Assembly: GCF_965227725.1 (NCBI RefSeq) | Contig: NZ_CBDDGH010000005.1 | Span: 620,001-684,000, forward strand | Direction: 5' to 3' | Source: Shimia sp965227725 | GTDB lineage: Bacteria > Pseudomonadota > Alphaproteobacteria > Rhodobacterales > Rhodobacteraceae | DNA length: 64,000 nucleotides | Part shown: positions 45,489-54,189 of the stretch, one piece after another | How the letters are laid out: each line of letters opens with the position of its first letter | Numbering within the stretch: the first letter of the stretch is position 1 | The notes under the pieces: generated by a model | What the model was told of the DNA's origin: nothing | Databases searched by the model: none | The model's input: only the letters and a program-made list of their open reading frames with translations | Program-made: the position numbers and the translations under genes

Positions 45489-46190
45489 ATGTCTGATCAT
45501 GACGACAAACCCGGCTTTTTCCGGCGTGTGTGGCGCACGGTGACATCGCCCACGACAACCTTCTCGCTGGGTGGTTTGCTGATTGGTGGCTTTGTGGGGG
45601 GCATCCTGTTCTGGGGTGGCTTCCACTGGGCGCTGGAGCTGACCAACACCGAGGAGTTCTGTGTCTCTTGCCACGAGATGGAGACCAACTTTGTCGAGTA
45701 CAAAGAGACGGTGCATTACAACAACCACTCCGGTGTGCGTGCGACCTGTCCGGATTGCCACGTGCCAAAGGAATGGCAGCACAAGATCAAAGCCAAGATT
45801 CTGGCCAGCAAAGATGTCTATCACACGCTGGTGGGCACGATTAACACGCCGGAGAAATACGAGGAACACCGGCTTGGCATGGCGTCCAAATCCTGGGTGA
45901 AAATGAAGAAGTCCGACAGTCGCGAATGCCGCAATTGCCACAACTTCGAATATATGGATTTCACCATTCAAGAGAACCGCGCGGCGGCCAATCACCAGCA
46001 GGCGCTGGATGAAGGCAAAACCTGTATCGATTGCCACCAGGGCATCGCCCATAATCTGCCGGAGAACTATCTGGAGACCTACCGGTCGCTGGTGGAAGAG
46101 ATGGCAGAGGCCGGAGAGATCCCCGCGCCCAAGGGCCGTGACGTGGCCCGCGCGCAAAGCGATATTCAATCCTATCTGGGTGCAAACTAA
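45489..46190 (+). CDS. napC: Tetraheme quinol dehydrogenase NapC
   Basis: The 233-residue NapC/NirT cytochrome is anchored by one helix (about residues 26-48) and oxidises membrane quinol. Four heme motifs are visible: CVSCH (58-62), CPDCH (87-91), CRNCH (147-151) and CIDCH (179-183). It completes a napFDABC operon. napE, napG and napH are absent here, so quinol oxidation should depend on NapC. Confidence 0.96.
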   Translation: MSDHDDKPGFFRRVWRTVTSPTTTFSLGGLLIGGFVGGILFWGGFHWALELTNTEEFCVSCHEMETNFVEYKETVHYNNHSGVRATCPDCHVPKEWQHKIKAKILASKDVYHTLVGTINTPEKYEEHRLGMASKSWVKMKKSDSRECRNCHNFEYMDFTIQENRAAANHQQALDEGKTCIDCHQGIAHNLPENYLETYRSLVEEMAEAGEIPAPKGRDVARAQSDIQSYLGAN

Positions 46191-46212
46191 CGTATCCATA
46201 AAGCAGGGTTTC

Positions 46213-46240
46213 AGGCGTCCCGGGTTGGGGCGCCTTTTTT
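46213..46240 (+). terminator. Terminator of the nap operon
   Basis: AGGCGTCCC and GGGGCGCCT pair (one G-T) around GGGTT and run into TTTTTT, 22 bases past napC. Confidence 0.85.
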
Positions 46241-46690
46241 CTGCGCGGTGCTTTAGTTCGGTTGGGGAATTTGGTGCTGGCTCCTTGGAGTAGAGCCAGC
46301 ACCAGCCTTGGTTCTGTGAGTGGTCTGGCATGGGCACAGACATTGCAAAACCGCCAAGGCGTAGCGATCTTGCGCCCAACCAGCGCCACCGGGAGGGAGA
46401 GCGCGCGCCGGTCGTCCGGGGCCACGCAGCACGTTTGGAGAGGCTGCTGCATGACCCTTAAGGAAGGCTGCGGCTGTGTCCCCAGACCGCGTCTTCCCTC
46501 TGAGATCAGTGTTAGAGCGAGTTTCTGAAAATATCCTTTTAGACTGTCATCAGTTTTTAGTTGAATTTACCTAAAAATTTAGGAGGCAGCCCAAATCCCC
46601 TGCATCAGAGCTGGGATTGTTGGATTGGGGTCATGGAAAACCCCTTTTATTCAATCTATTATAGTGGCGAACTGAAGTCGCTGAATGTGA
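46241..46690. other. Gene-free stretch with a strong inverted repeat
   Basis: About 450 bases without a recognisable gene. A perfect 11-bp inverted repeat GGTGCTGGCTC / GAGCCAGCACC (46273-46283 and 46293-46303) has a 9-base loop and no T-run. The next 200 bases are GC-rich with an 88-codon open frame lacking family features, then AT-rich before yihY. It may hold an RNA gene or a decayed gene; I cannot say which. Confidence 0.4.
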
Positions 46691-47536
46691 GTGGGTCTGT
46701 TGAATTTCCTGCAAAGTTTTTTTGAAGCCGTCCGCAGATTTGGGGCAAAAGGCGGTGCTGTGCGCAGCTCGCACCTTGCGCTGTCTTTTCTCTTTGCGAT
46801 TTTTCCCTTCTGTCTGTTTGCGCTTTCCTTGGCGGGGGTGCTGAGCCCGCAGGCGCATATCGACGATGTGGTTGAGTTCACCATTGGCACCTGGCCGGAT
46901 GCGATTGCCGATTCCATTGAGAGCGAGCTGCGTGCAGTGCTGCAGGCGGGGAGTTCCACGTTGACCTTCGGGGCGGTTCTGGCGATCTTTTTTGCCTCAA
47001 ACGGGGTGCAGGCCATTCGTTTGGTGATCACGGATGCGTACCGCGATGAGGATCCGCGGCCGTTTTGGAAAACGCGCGCTCTGGCGATCCTGTTTGTGAT
47101 TGCGGGGTCTGGCGTGATTGTCGTGGCCGGGGCGTTTAACGTGATTGTGCCGTTGGCGGTGCATTACTTTGATGATCTGGTCCCATGGTTGGGACAGTCG
47201 ATTTTGAGCAACGAACAGTTTCGCCAGATTGTGACCTTATCCGTTTCAGTCTTCTTCCTGTTTGCCTGTCACAAATGGCTGCCGGGCATGCCGCATTCGT
47301 CGCGCGAGCTGTTGCCCGGTATCTTGCTCTGTATTGTCCTCTGGTGGGCGGTGTCCAAGGGATTTGGGTTCTACCTCAGCCGGTTTTCAACCTATTCGGT
47401 GACCTATGCGGGGCTTGCCGGGATCATGTCGACGCTGGTTTATCTCTATCTGATGTCGGCGATTTTTGTTCTGAGCGCGGAATTCAACGGCCAGCTGATG
47501 GATGCGCGCAAGATGCAGGAACGCGGCGCCGCCTAG
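46691..47536 (+). CDS. YihY/BrkB-family membrane protein
   Basis: The 281-residue inner-membrane protein has about six helices and the YihY/UPF0761 pattern (RSSHLALSFLFAIFPF, GAVLAIFFASNGVQAI, TYAGLAGIMSTLVYLYL). Members were once called BrkB or RNase BN; the true function is unknown. The start is a GTG; no better ATG exists nearby. An acyl-CoA ligase follows after 71 bases on the same strand. Confidence 0.88.
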   Translation: MGLLNFLQSFFEAVRRFGAKGGAVRSSHLALSFLFAIFPFCLFALSLAGVLSPQAHIDDVVEFTIGTWPDAIADSIESELRAVLQAGSSTLTFGAVLAIFFASNGVQAIRLVITDAYRDEDPRPFWKTRALAILFVIAGSGVIVVAGAFNVIVPLAVHYFDDLVPWLGQSILSNEQFRQIVTLSVSVFFLFACHKWLPGMPHSSRELLPGILLCIVLWWAVSKGFGFYLSRFSTYSVTYAGLAGIMSTLVYLYLMSAIFVLSAEFNGQLMDARKMQERGAA

Positions 47537-47607
47537 GTGTTTCTACGGTGATTGCGCTCGCTGTGCGCTCCGCTAAAGTCGCGCGCCAAGAAGAGGGAGG
47601 AAGGCTC

Positions 47608-49209
47608 ATGAGCATGACGATTGGTGCGCTGTTTGCCGCACGGGCAGAGACCTATGCCGACAAGCTGTTTTTGCAGGTTCCAGCCAACGCAGAGCGCGCA
47701 TATCACCCGGAGGGATACCTCTGCACATATGACGATGCGCAGGCGCAGGTTTCGTCGATGGTGGCCACGCTGAAAGCCGCGGGCTATGGCCATGGACACC
47801 GGATCGCAGCGCTGCTGGAAAACCGCCCTGAGATGCTCTTGCTGAAATTGGCCTTGTCAGAGTTGGGCATCAGTTGGGTGCCTGTGAACCCGGATTACCG
47901 CCCCGCAGAGGTGGCCTATCTGCTGCAAGACAGCGGCGCGGAGCTGGCGCTTGTGGTGAGGGAGCAGCGCGCGCTGATGGAAGCCGGGATTGGGGAGAGC
48001 GGTCTGGATGTGCCGATGGTGGAGATGGGCACAACTTTGCCTGTGCTGCCGCAGAGCAAAACCGCTGCGCCCAAGGCAGACCCGATCACGCAGGAGACCG
48101 AAGCCAGCCTGATCTACACCTCAGGCACCACGGGGCGGCCCAAGGGCTGTATGCTGAGCCATGGCTATGAGGTGGAGATGGGGCAGTGGTATGCCTCTCG
48201 TGGCGGCCTCATTCAGTTTGAGGCGGGGGTGACCAAGGTCTATTGCCCGCTGCCGCTGTTCCATGTGAATGCCGCGATCCTGCTGTTCATGGCGGTGATT
48301 GAAACCGGCAGCGCGCAGATTGCGCCGGAGCGGTTCCGGGCCAGCGCATGGTGGCGCGAACTGGCGGAAACAGAAGCCACGGCGGCGCATTATCTGGGGA
48401 TCGTCATTCCGGCGTTGATGAACCGAGCACCTGAGGCGTGGGAAAAGAAACATAAGGTGAAATTCGCCGTCGGGGCAGGGGTGGAACCCACGCTGCACCG
48501 CCCGTTTGAAGAGCGCTTTGGCTTTCCGCTGATCGAGGTCTGGGGCATGACGGAGATGTGCCGTCTGCTGGGCGACTATGAGGAGCCGCGCCGCATCGAC
48601 ACCCGCGCCATGGGCCGCCCGCAACCCGGTTTGGATGTGCGCGTGGTGGATGGCGACGACCAAGAAGTGCCACGGGGCACACCGGGCGAAATGGTGCTGC
48701 GCTACAGTGAAGAGACCCCGCGACGCGGCGCTTTCTCGGGCTATCTGAACCTGCCGGAGGCCACAGAAGAGGCCTGGCGCGGAGGATGGTTTCACACCGG
48801 CGACACGGTGGTGATGGATGAAACCGACATGATCACTTTTGTGGACCGTAAGAAAAACATCATCCGCCGGTCTGGCGAAAATATTGCGGCGGCGGAGATT
48901 GAGGCCTGTCTGCAGGATCATCCGGCTGTTGAGCGCGTGGCGGTGGTGGCTGTGGCAGACGAGATGCGCGATGAAGAGGTGATGGCCTGTGTGCAGGTGA
49001 TCGGCGAGGAGAGCGAGACCCTGTCACAGGAGCTGTTTGATTGGTGCTTTGCGCGGCTGGCCTATTACAAAGCACCGGGCTGGATCCGGTTCCATCCGGA
49101 TATTCCGGTGACCGGCACACAGAAGATTCAGAAACACAGCCTGTTTGGTGAAGGTGACGATCCCACGGCGGGGGCTGGTGACTTTCGCACTCTTAAGAAG
49201 CGCGGATAA
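47608..49209 (+). CDS. AMP-dependent acyl-CoA synthetase
   Basis: The 533-residue adenylate-forming ligase has a P-loop LIYTSGTTGRPKG near residue 170, WGMTEMCR near 314, and a C-terminal DRKKNIIRRSGENIAAAEIE hinge with the catalytic YYKAPGWI lysine block. It is closest in pattern to crotonobetaine/carnitine-CoA ligase-like enzymes, but the acid is not known. ATG 47608 follows GGGAGGAAGG. Confidence 0.87.
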   Translation: MSMTIGALFAARAETYADKLFLQVPANAERAYHPEGYLCTYDDAQAQVSSMVATLKAAGYGHGHRIAALLENRPEMLLLKLALSELGISWVPVNPDYRPAEVAYLLQDSGAELALVVREQRALMEAGIGESGLDVPMVEMGTTLPVLPQSKTAAPKADPITQETEASLIYTSGTTGRPKGCMLSHGYEVEMGQWYASRGGLIQFEAGVTKVYCPLPLFHVNAAILLFMAVIETGSAQIAPERFRASAWWRELAETEATAAHYLGIVIPALMNRAPEAWEKKHKVKFAVGAGVEPTLHRPFEERFGFPLIEVWGMTEMCRLLGDYEEPRRIDTRAMGRPQPGLDVRVVDGDDQEVPRGTPGEMVLRYSEETPRRGAFSGYLNLPEATEEAWRGGWFHTGDTVVMDETDMITFVDRKKNIIRRSGENIAAAEIEACLQDHPAVERVAVVAVADEMRDEEVMACVQVIGEESETLSQELFDWCFARLAYYKAPGWIRFHPDIPVTGTQKIQKHSLFGEGDDPTAGAGDFRTLKKRG

Positions 49210-49220
49210 ACCCCTCACAG

Positions 49221-49260
49221 AAAACAAAAAAGCCCGCATCAAAGGATGCGGGCTTCTTCG
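49221..49260. terminator. Bidirectional terminator between the ligase and methyltransferase genes
   Basis: A perfect 10-bp stem AGCCCGCATC/GATGCGGGCT (49231-49240 with 49245-49254) has an AAAG loop. On the minus strand a TTTTTTGTTTT tail follows; on the plus strand a weaker TTCTTCG. It serves two convergent genes. Confidence 0.88.
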
Positions 49261-49276
49261 TAGTATCAGGGAGCGC

Positions 49277-50356
49277 TTAGGCGCGACGGCGACGGCCACC
49301 ACCGCGACGGCCACGTGCACCACCTTCGCCTTCAGCGGCTGGTGGCTTGTTGAATTTGATCCACTCAGCACCACCGTCGTCGTTGTTGGTCAGGAAGTTG
49401 GCGGCGCGGATGGCCTCCATCTCTTTGCCTGCGCGGGCTTTGGTGGAGCCCAGACCGAAGGTTTCGCAGAAGGCTTCGTCGTCCATGTCCTCTGGAATGA
49501 TGATGCCTTTGGCGGCGATTTCGGCTTTCTTCTCGGCCAGCTTTTTGGGGCCAACAGGCAGGGCAATCGGGTTCATGATCGCGGAGGTCATGCCGGTCGC
49601 CATCGCCATGGGCAGGAAGGCGTTGTTGATGCCGTGACGGTTTGGCAGGCCAAAGGAGATGTTGGACGCGCCACAGGTGGTGTTTACACCCAGCTCGTTG
49701 CGCAGGCGGCGGTTCAGTTCAAACACCTGCAGGCCAGCAGTGCCCATGGCGCCGATTGGCATCACCAGCGGGTCAACCACGATGTCATGCGCCGGGATGC
49801 CGAAGTCGGCTGCGCGCTCAACGATCTTTTTGGCCACGGCAAAGCGGACTTCCGGATCCTCGGAGATACCGGTGTCGTCGTTGGAGATCGCCACCACAGG
49901 CACGTTGTACTTCTTGACCAGCGGCAGAACGATTTCCAGGCGCTCCTCTTCACCTGTCACGGAGTTCAGCAGCGGACGGCCTTTGGCCGCTTCCAGGCCA
50001 GCCTCAAGCGCGCCGGGCACGGAGCTGTCGATGCAGAGCGGGCAGTCAGTGACTTCCTGAACTTTTTCCACCAGCTGGCGCATCAGGTCAGGCTCAACAA
50101 AGTTGTTGTCTGCGTAGCGTGGGTCTTCGGCCATTTTGTTGGAGAAGACCGCGCCGGAGTTGATGTCCAGAACAGTGGCACCTGCAGCGACCTGCGCCAG
50201 CGCATCGGCTTGCACGCGGGAGAAATCGCCCGCTTCCAGCTCTGCGTTCAGGATCTTGCGGCCGGTTGGGTTGATGCGCTCACCGATAACGGTGAACGGC
50301 TGGTCAAAACCCATGATCGCTGTTTTTGTTTGTGATTCAATGATGGTCCGGGTCAT
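49277..50356 (-). CDS. Methyltetrahydrofolate-corrinoid methyltransferase (pterin-binding)
   Basis: The 359-residue TIM-barrel protein of the DHPS/MetH pterin-binding type (VIGERINPTGRK, DINSG, LCIDSS, NDDTGIS) moves a methyl group between folate and a corrinoid protein. It lacks homocysteine and B12 domains, so it would act in a split methionine synthase or in demethylation. The C terminus (from about residue 345) is a short run of Gly and Arg, unusual for the family. It is last in an operon with a MetF-like gene and a small protein. Confidence 0.87.
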   Translation of the reverse strand: MTRTIIESQTKTAIMGFDQPFTVIGERINPTGRKILNAELEAGDFSRVQADALAQVAAGATVLDINSGAVFSNKMAEDPRYADNNFVEPDLMRQLVEKVQEVTDCPLCIDSSVPGALEAGLEAAKGRPLLNSVTGEEERLEIVLPLVKKYNVPVVAISNDDTGISEDPEVRFAVAKKIVERAADFGIPAHDIVVDPLVMPIGAMGTAGLQVFELNRRLRNELGVNTTCGASNISFGLPNRHGINNAFLPMAMATGMTSAIMNPIALPVGPKKLAEKKAEIAAKGIIIPEDMDDEAFCETFGLGSTKARAGKEMEAIRAANFLTNNDDGGAEWIKFNKPPAAEGEGGARGRRGGGRRRRA

Positions 50357-50367
50357 GTTTTATCCTG

Positions 50368-51306
50368 TCAGACAGAGGTGCTTTGTGGGGCGGCTGGCTG
50401 CGTGGAGGCGCCGCCGTTTTCGATTGCCCAGTTGGCGTTGGTTTTGATGCCGCCAAGCGGGAAGAAGTGGACTTTCTCGATGTTGAAATCCGGGTTTGCC
50501 GCTTTGTGGGCCGACAGACCGGCGAGAACTTCGGTTGGCTCATGCGGAAGCAGCAGTTTGGAGACGTCTTTGGCACGCTTCTGAAGCACTTTGAGAGACG
50601 GGCCAACGCCGCAGGCAATGGCGAATTTGATCATGGTCTGCAGCTTGGCAGGGCCCGCGATGCCGATGTGGATCGGCAGGGTCATGCCGCGCTCTTTCAG
50701 CGTGTTGGCCCATTCGATCACCGGCTCTGCCTCAAAGCAGAACTGGGTGGCCAGCGCCATATCAGCATCTGTGCGCTTGGAGAACTCGAGTTTCCAGTCC
50801 AGAGCGGCGTAGGTGTTGGCGCGACCGCCGTCCGGGTCGATGTCCAGGTTGGGCTCTGGGTGGCCCGCAACGTGCAGGTTGGTGAAACCGGCTTTGTCAA
50901 ACAGGCCTGTGTCCAGCAGCTGCATGGAGTCAGAGAAATCGCCGTGTGGGTTGGCAACGCCACCGGCCAGCAGAAGCGCCTGTTTCACGTCGGCTTCGCC
51001 TTGATACATGGAGATCCAGTTCTCAAGCGTTGCCTTGTCCTTGATGATGCGCGCCGGGAAGTGGGGCATCACGTCATAGCCTTCGCCTTTGATGCGCTTG
51101 GCGGTGGCGACCATATCCTCGATCGGGGTGCCCTCGATGTGGGCGATATAGACGCGGGTGCCCTCAGGCAGAAGCACGCGGAAGTCGTCGACTTTGGCGG
51201 CCGTGCGCGGCATCACTTCGATGGAGTAGCCTTTCAGGAAAGCTTCCATTTCCGGTGTGGCGGATTTGACCTCATCGGTCTTGCGCTTGAAATTCAACAA
51301 AGCCAT
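50368..51306 (-). CDS. Methylenetetrahydrofolate reductase-like protein
   Basis: The 312-residue protein has a MetF-type TIM barrel: LLAGGVANPHGDFSDSMQLL, VAGHPE and TQFCFEAE are flavin and folate site blocks. It would make 5-methyl-THF, the substrate or product of the next gene. It is more diverged than housekeeping MetF, so a role in one-carbon catabolism is possible. ATG 51306 follows GGGAGG. Confidence 0.85.
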   Translation of the reverse strand: MALLNFKRKTDEVKSATPEMEAFLKGYSIEVMPRTAAKVDDFRVLLPEGTRVYIAHIEGTPIEDMVATAKRIKGEGYDVMPHFPARIIKDKATLENWISMYQGEADVKQALLLAGGVANPHGDFSDSMQLLDTGLFDKAGFTNLHVAGHPEPNLDIDPDGGRANTYAALDWKLEFSKRTDADMALATQFCFEAEPVIEWANTLKERGMTLPIHIGIAGPAKLQTMIKFAIACGVGPSLKVLQKRAKDVSKLLLPHEPTEVLAGLSAHKAANPDFNIEKVHFFPLGGIKTNANWAIENGGASTQPAAPQSTSV

Positions 51307-51332
51307 TGCGGCCTCCCAAATCGAGGGGCGTG

Positions 51333-51629
51333 TCATGCCCAGCCTTCATTGTCGATCAGCGCCTTGATGCGCGTCTGATCGTACTCTGCTTCAAGCCGTG
51401 CGACTTCTTGTTCAACAATCGCCTGCGGCTCGCCCTCAACCGGATAGGGATCTGCCTTCCGCCACTCTGCTAGATAGGCATCCGTGTCGGATGCGCCGAC
51501 CTTCATTGCTGCTCGGTCGATGGCTTGCTCAAACCGTTCAGCCAAAGGTTTCTTTGCGCCGCGACGCCCTTTGCCAACGATCACCTGAGCAGGAATATCG
51601 CGCCAGTAGACAATGGTGACATCAGGCAT
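51333..51629 (-). CDS. Small 'virulence factor'-domain protein
   Basis: The 98-residue protein begins PDVTIVYWRDIPAQVIVGKGRRGAKK-like, which I recall as the small Virulence_fact domain found beside MetF-like genes in alphaproteobacteria. Its function is unknown and the label is historical. No cysteine or membrane segment is seen. It is first in the operon, 26 bases before the MetF-like gene. Confidence 0.75.
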   Translation of the reverse strand: MPDVTIVYWRDIPAQVIVGKGRRGAKKPLAERFEQAIDRAAMKVGASDTDAYLAEWRKADPYPVEGEPQAIVEQEVARLEAEYDQTRIKALIDNEGWA

Positions 51630-51929
51630 GGGTTTGATTCCTCCGGTATCAGTACATCATACGTAAATCAGGGCCGCCTGTCGCTTTGTGTCAATTTCGA
51701 CACGAAGACAGCATTCCGCGACCTAGCGCTTTGTTGTGAGCTGCTTGTAGCGGTCTGAGCGGCGCTCTGGCTATGGCAGGGCGCGTGAAATCTTTGCATG
51801 AAAAAGATGAGCTTCCGGGGCGTTGCGCCAAGAGCGTGCCCCAAAGATGCGCGGCGTCACCCAAGGAGGGATTGCGCGGGGGGCAGCGAGAGACTAGGTT
51901 GAAGGCAACACGAAATGGAGGGCGTGACG
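51630..51929. promoter_or_regulatory. Divergent region upstream of the folate operon and ppx/gppA
   Basis: About 300 bases without a gene. An inverted repeat CTTTGTGTC-N6-GACACGAAG (51684-51707; one mismatch) lies 55 bases before the small-protein gene. A possible GGGGC...GCCCC stem is near 51820-51845. No B12 or SAM riboswitch core was recognised. Confidence 0.5.
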
Positions 51930-53042
51930 ATGGCGCCCAAGCGTCCCAAAGGTGCGGGCGCATTCCCAAAACCGGTTGAGAGCCCCGCGCCGAAACCGCC
52001 TGATCCAAGTACGCTTTACGCGGCCTTGGATCTGGGCACGAACAGTTGTCGCATGTTGATTGCCCAACCCAAGGGCAGTCAAATTCATGTGGTGGACAGC
52101 TTTAGCAAGTCTGTCCAATTGGGCTCCGGGCTGGAAAGCACCGGGCGGCTTTCCCGTGGCTCGATGCGGCGTACAATCCAAGCGATGCGGATCTGTCAGC
52201 AGAAGCTCAAGCGCCATAAGGTCAAACGTATGCGTTTGGTGGCCACTGAGGCCTGTCGGCGCGCCAAGAATGCGCGGGACTTTGTGCGGCAGGTGCGGCG
52301 CGAGACAGGATTACAGCTGGAAATCATTCAGGCCGAGGAAGAAGCGCGTCTGGCGGTGATCAGCTGTGCACCGCTTGTCTCCATGAAGACTGAGCAGCTC
52401 TTGGTGGTGGATATTGGCGGCGGGTCAACAGAACTTGTCTGGATCGACCTGTCCTCTGTCCCGCCGATAGAGCGGTCGCGCGCGATCATGCGTCTGCGCG
52501 GCGGGTTTCACACCGCGGACAGCCCGTTTCCAGCCGCCAAAGTGGTGGACTGGATCAGCGTGCCGCTGGGTGTGGCCACTTTGCGCGACCAGTTTCGCGA
52601 CGTGGAAGATGATGCCGCACGCTTTGCATTGATGAGCTGGTTCTTTGAGGAAAACCTCAGCGAGTTTGCTCCTTATAAGGATGCGCCGCCGAGCGAAGGC
52701 TTTCAGATCATCGGCACAAGCGGCACGGTGACCACCGTGGCAGCAAGCCATCTGGGGCTGCGCCGCTATGATCGGACCAAAGTGGATGGTCTGCGCATGA
52801 CCAGTGACCAGATTGACAAGGTCATCCGGGGCTATCTCGATCTTGGCCCCAAGGGGCGGCGCAATGACCCGCGGATCGGGCAGGACCGGCAGGCCCTGAT
52901 CATGAGTGGCTCGGCGATTTTGCAGGCGCTGCTGCGCTGCTGGCCGACAGATCGGCTTTCTGTGGCGGACCGTGGGCTGCGTGAAGGGCTGCTTTATGCG
53001 CAGATGAGCGCGGATGGCGTGCTAGAGGATGGGCCGTTCTGA
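51930..53042 (+). CDS. Exopolyphosphatase / pppGpp phosphohydrolase (Ppx/GppA)
   Basis: The 370-residue ASKHA-fold phosphatase has DLGTNSCRMLI near residue 35, VVDIGGGSTELVW near 157 and IGTSGTVTTVA near 268. It hydrolyses polyphosphate or pppGpp; which is not settled. The N-terminal 30 residues are Pro/Lys-rich. ATG 51930 follows GGAGGG by seven bases; an ATG five codons earlier overlaps that site. rlmE follows by 72 bases. Confidence 0.93.
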   Translation: MAPKRPKGAGAFPKPVESPAPKPPDPSTLYAALDLGTNSCRMLIAQPKGSQIHVVDSFSKSVQLGSGLESTGRLSRGSMRRTIQAMRICQQKLKRHKVKRMRLVATEACRRAKNARDFVRQVRRETGLQLEIIQAEEEARLAVISCAPLVSMKTEQLLVVDIGGGSTELVWIDLSSVPPIERSRAIMRLRGGFHTADSPFPAAKVVDWISVPLGVATLRDQFRDVEDDAARFALMSWFFEENLSEFAPYKDAPPSEGFQIIGTSGTVTTVAASHLGLRRYDRTKVDGLRMTSDQIDKVIRGYLDLGPKGRRNDPRIGQDRQALIMSGSAILQALLRCWPTDRLSVADRGLREGLLYAQMSADGVLEDGPF

Positions 53043-53114
53043 GCGTGCAAGACAGCTTGAAGTGACGGCAAAAATGACTAGAAGGCTTTGTTTCAAAGCA
53101 AAGTGGTGAGCGAT

Positions 53115-53831
53115 ATGGCCAAGAAACCGACCGGCAAGAACACATCCGGGCGCGGACAGCGCGATTTGACCGTGAAGGTGAAGTCTGCGCGCGGGCGCAA
53201 ACTGTCGAGCACCCGCTGGCTGCAACGTCAGCTCAATGATCCTTATGTACAGCGCGCAAAGGCCGAAGGCTATCGTGGCCGCGCGGCGTTTAAGATCATG
53301 GAGTTGGACGACAAATACCGCTTTCTGGTGCCCGGTGCCCGGGTTGTGGACCTTGGCTGTGCGCCGGGTGGCTGGTGCCAGGTGGCCGTGCCTCGTGTAA
53401 ACGCGCTGGGTGAAAAATCCGGCAAAAAGGTTGGCACTATTCTGGGGATCGACCTTCAGGAAGTGGAAGCCATTGCTGGCTGTGACATCCATCAGCTCGA
53501 CTTCATGGAAGACGATGCGGATGTGAAGGTCAAAGACTGGCTGGGCGGCAAAGCGGATGTGGTGATGAGCGACATGGCGGCGGCCAGCTCGGGCCACAAG
53601 CAGACCGACCACCTGCGCATTATGGCCCTGTGTGAGGCGGCGGCTTATTTTGCCTTTGATGTGCTGGAAGAAGGCGGCACGTTTGTGGCCAAGGTTTTGG
53701 CTGGTGGTGCCGAAGGGGAGCTGCAAAAGCTTCTGAAGCAGAAATTCACCAAAGTGGCGAATGTGAAACCCCCAAGCAGCCGCGCGGACAGTTCCGAGAA
53801 ATTCGTGGTGGCCACAGGGTTCCGTGGCTAA
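53115..53831 (+). CDS. rlmE: 23S rRNA 2'-O-methyltransferase RlmE (FtsJ/RrmJ)
   Basis: The 238-residue Rossmann methyltransferase methylates U2552 of 23S rRNA. It has the SAM motif VVDLGCAPGGWCQVA and SDMAAASSGH. The catalytic K-D-K-E set is likely K in RAAFKIME, D in SDMA, K in FVAKVLAGG and E in SSEKFVVATG. A basic N-terminal 35 residues precede the domain. ATG 53115 is the natural start; a nine-codon extension is not conserved. Confidence 0.95.
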   Translation: MAKKPTGKNTSGRGQRDLTVKVKSARGRKLSSTRWLQRQLNDPYVQRAKAEGYRGRAAFKIMELDDKYRFLVPGARVVDLGCAPGGWCQVAVPRVNALGEKSGKKVGTILGIDLQEVEAIAGCDIHQLDFMEDDADVKVKDWLGGKADVVMSDMAAASSGHKQTDHLRIMALCEAAAYFAFDVLEEGGTFVAKVLAGGAEGELQKLLKQKFTKVANVKPPSSRADSSEKFVVATGFRG

Positions 53832-53852
53832 AGCCCTCAGTTGTTGAGGTGG

Positions 53853-54056
53853 TTAGGCGCTGCGCAGCAGGGACTCTGCGGCGTGTTTCACCATGCGTTC
53901 GGCGCGAAATTCAAAGTGATCTGCCTTAAACATATCAACGGGTTGGCGTGCGAGCGCCTCTTCATGCGCTAGGGCCAGATTTTGCTGGCGCAGCAGCTCA
54001 AACAGGCGCGCATGACGCGCGGGTTTGGCGTAGGTGGACGAGCGGACGTGGAACAC
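53853..54056 (-). CDS. Small hypothetical protein with GTG start
   Basis: The 67-residue frame starts at GTG 54056 with AAGGAGA six bases upstream, a strong ribosome site. The product is rich in His, Arg, Ala and Leu (RHARLFELLRQQNLALAHEE-like middle) and probably helical. I do not recognise it. The frame stays open upstream, but that part lacks a start with a site. It is convergent with rlmE. Confidence 0.6.
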   Translation of the reverse strand: MFHVRSSTYAKPARHARLFELLRQQNLALAHEEALARQPVDMFKADHFEFRAERMVKHAAESLLRSA

Positions 54057-54189
54057 AACAGTCTCCTTTGGCAACAGTAACCCGCAAAGTCGTTTCAGGG
54101 TCACTGACCTTGCTAAAGGAGCGAAATGGTTAAAAAGTTGCGCAAATGGGATGATTTTGTGGAAAAATTGCAGCGAATGCTCAGGGCAT

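Noticed and set aside
46262..46528. 88-codon plus-strand frame after the nap operon
   Set aside because: It has no ribosome site and starts inside the hairpin region; no family resemblance was seen. The region is reported as gene-free instead.
51630..51929. B12 or SAM riboswitch upstream of the folate operon
   Set aside because: No conserved riboswitch core could be recognised by eye; only a simple inverted repeat is present.
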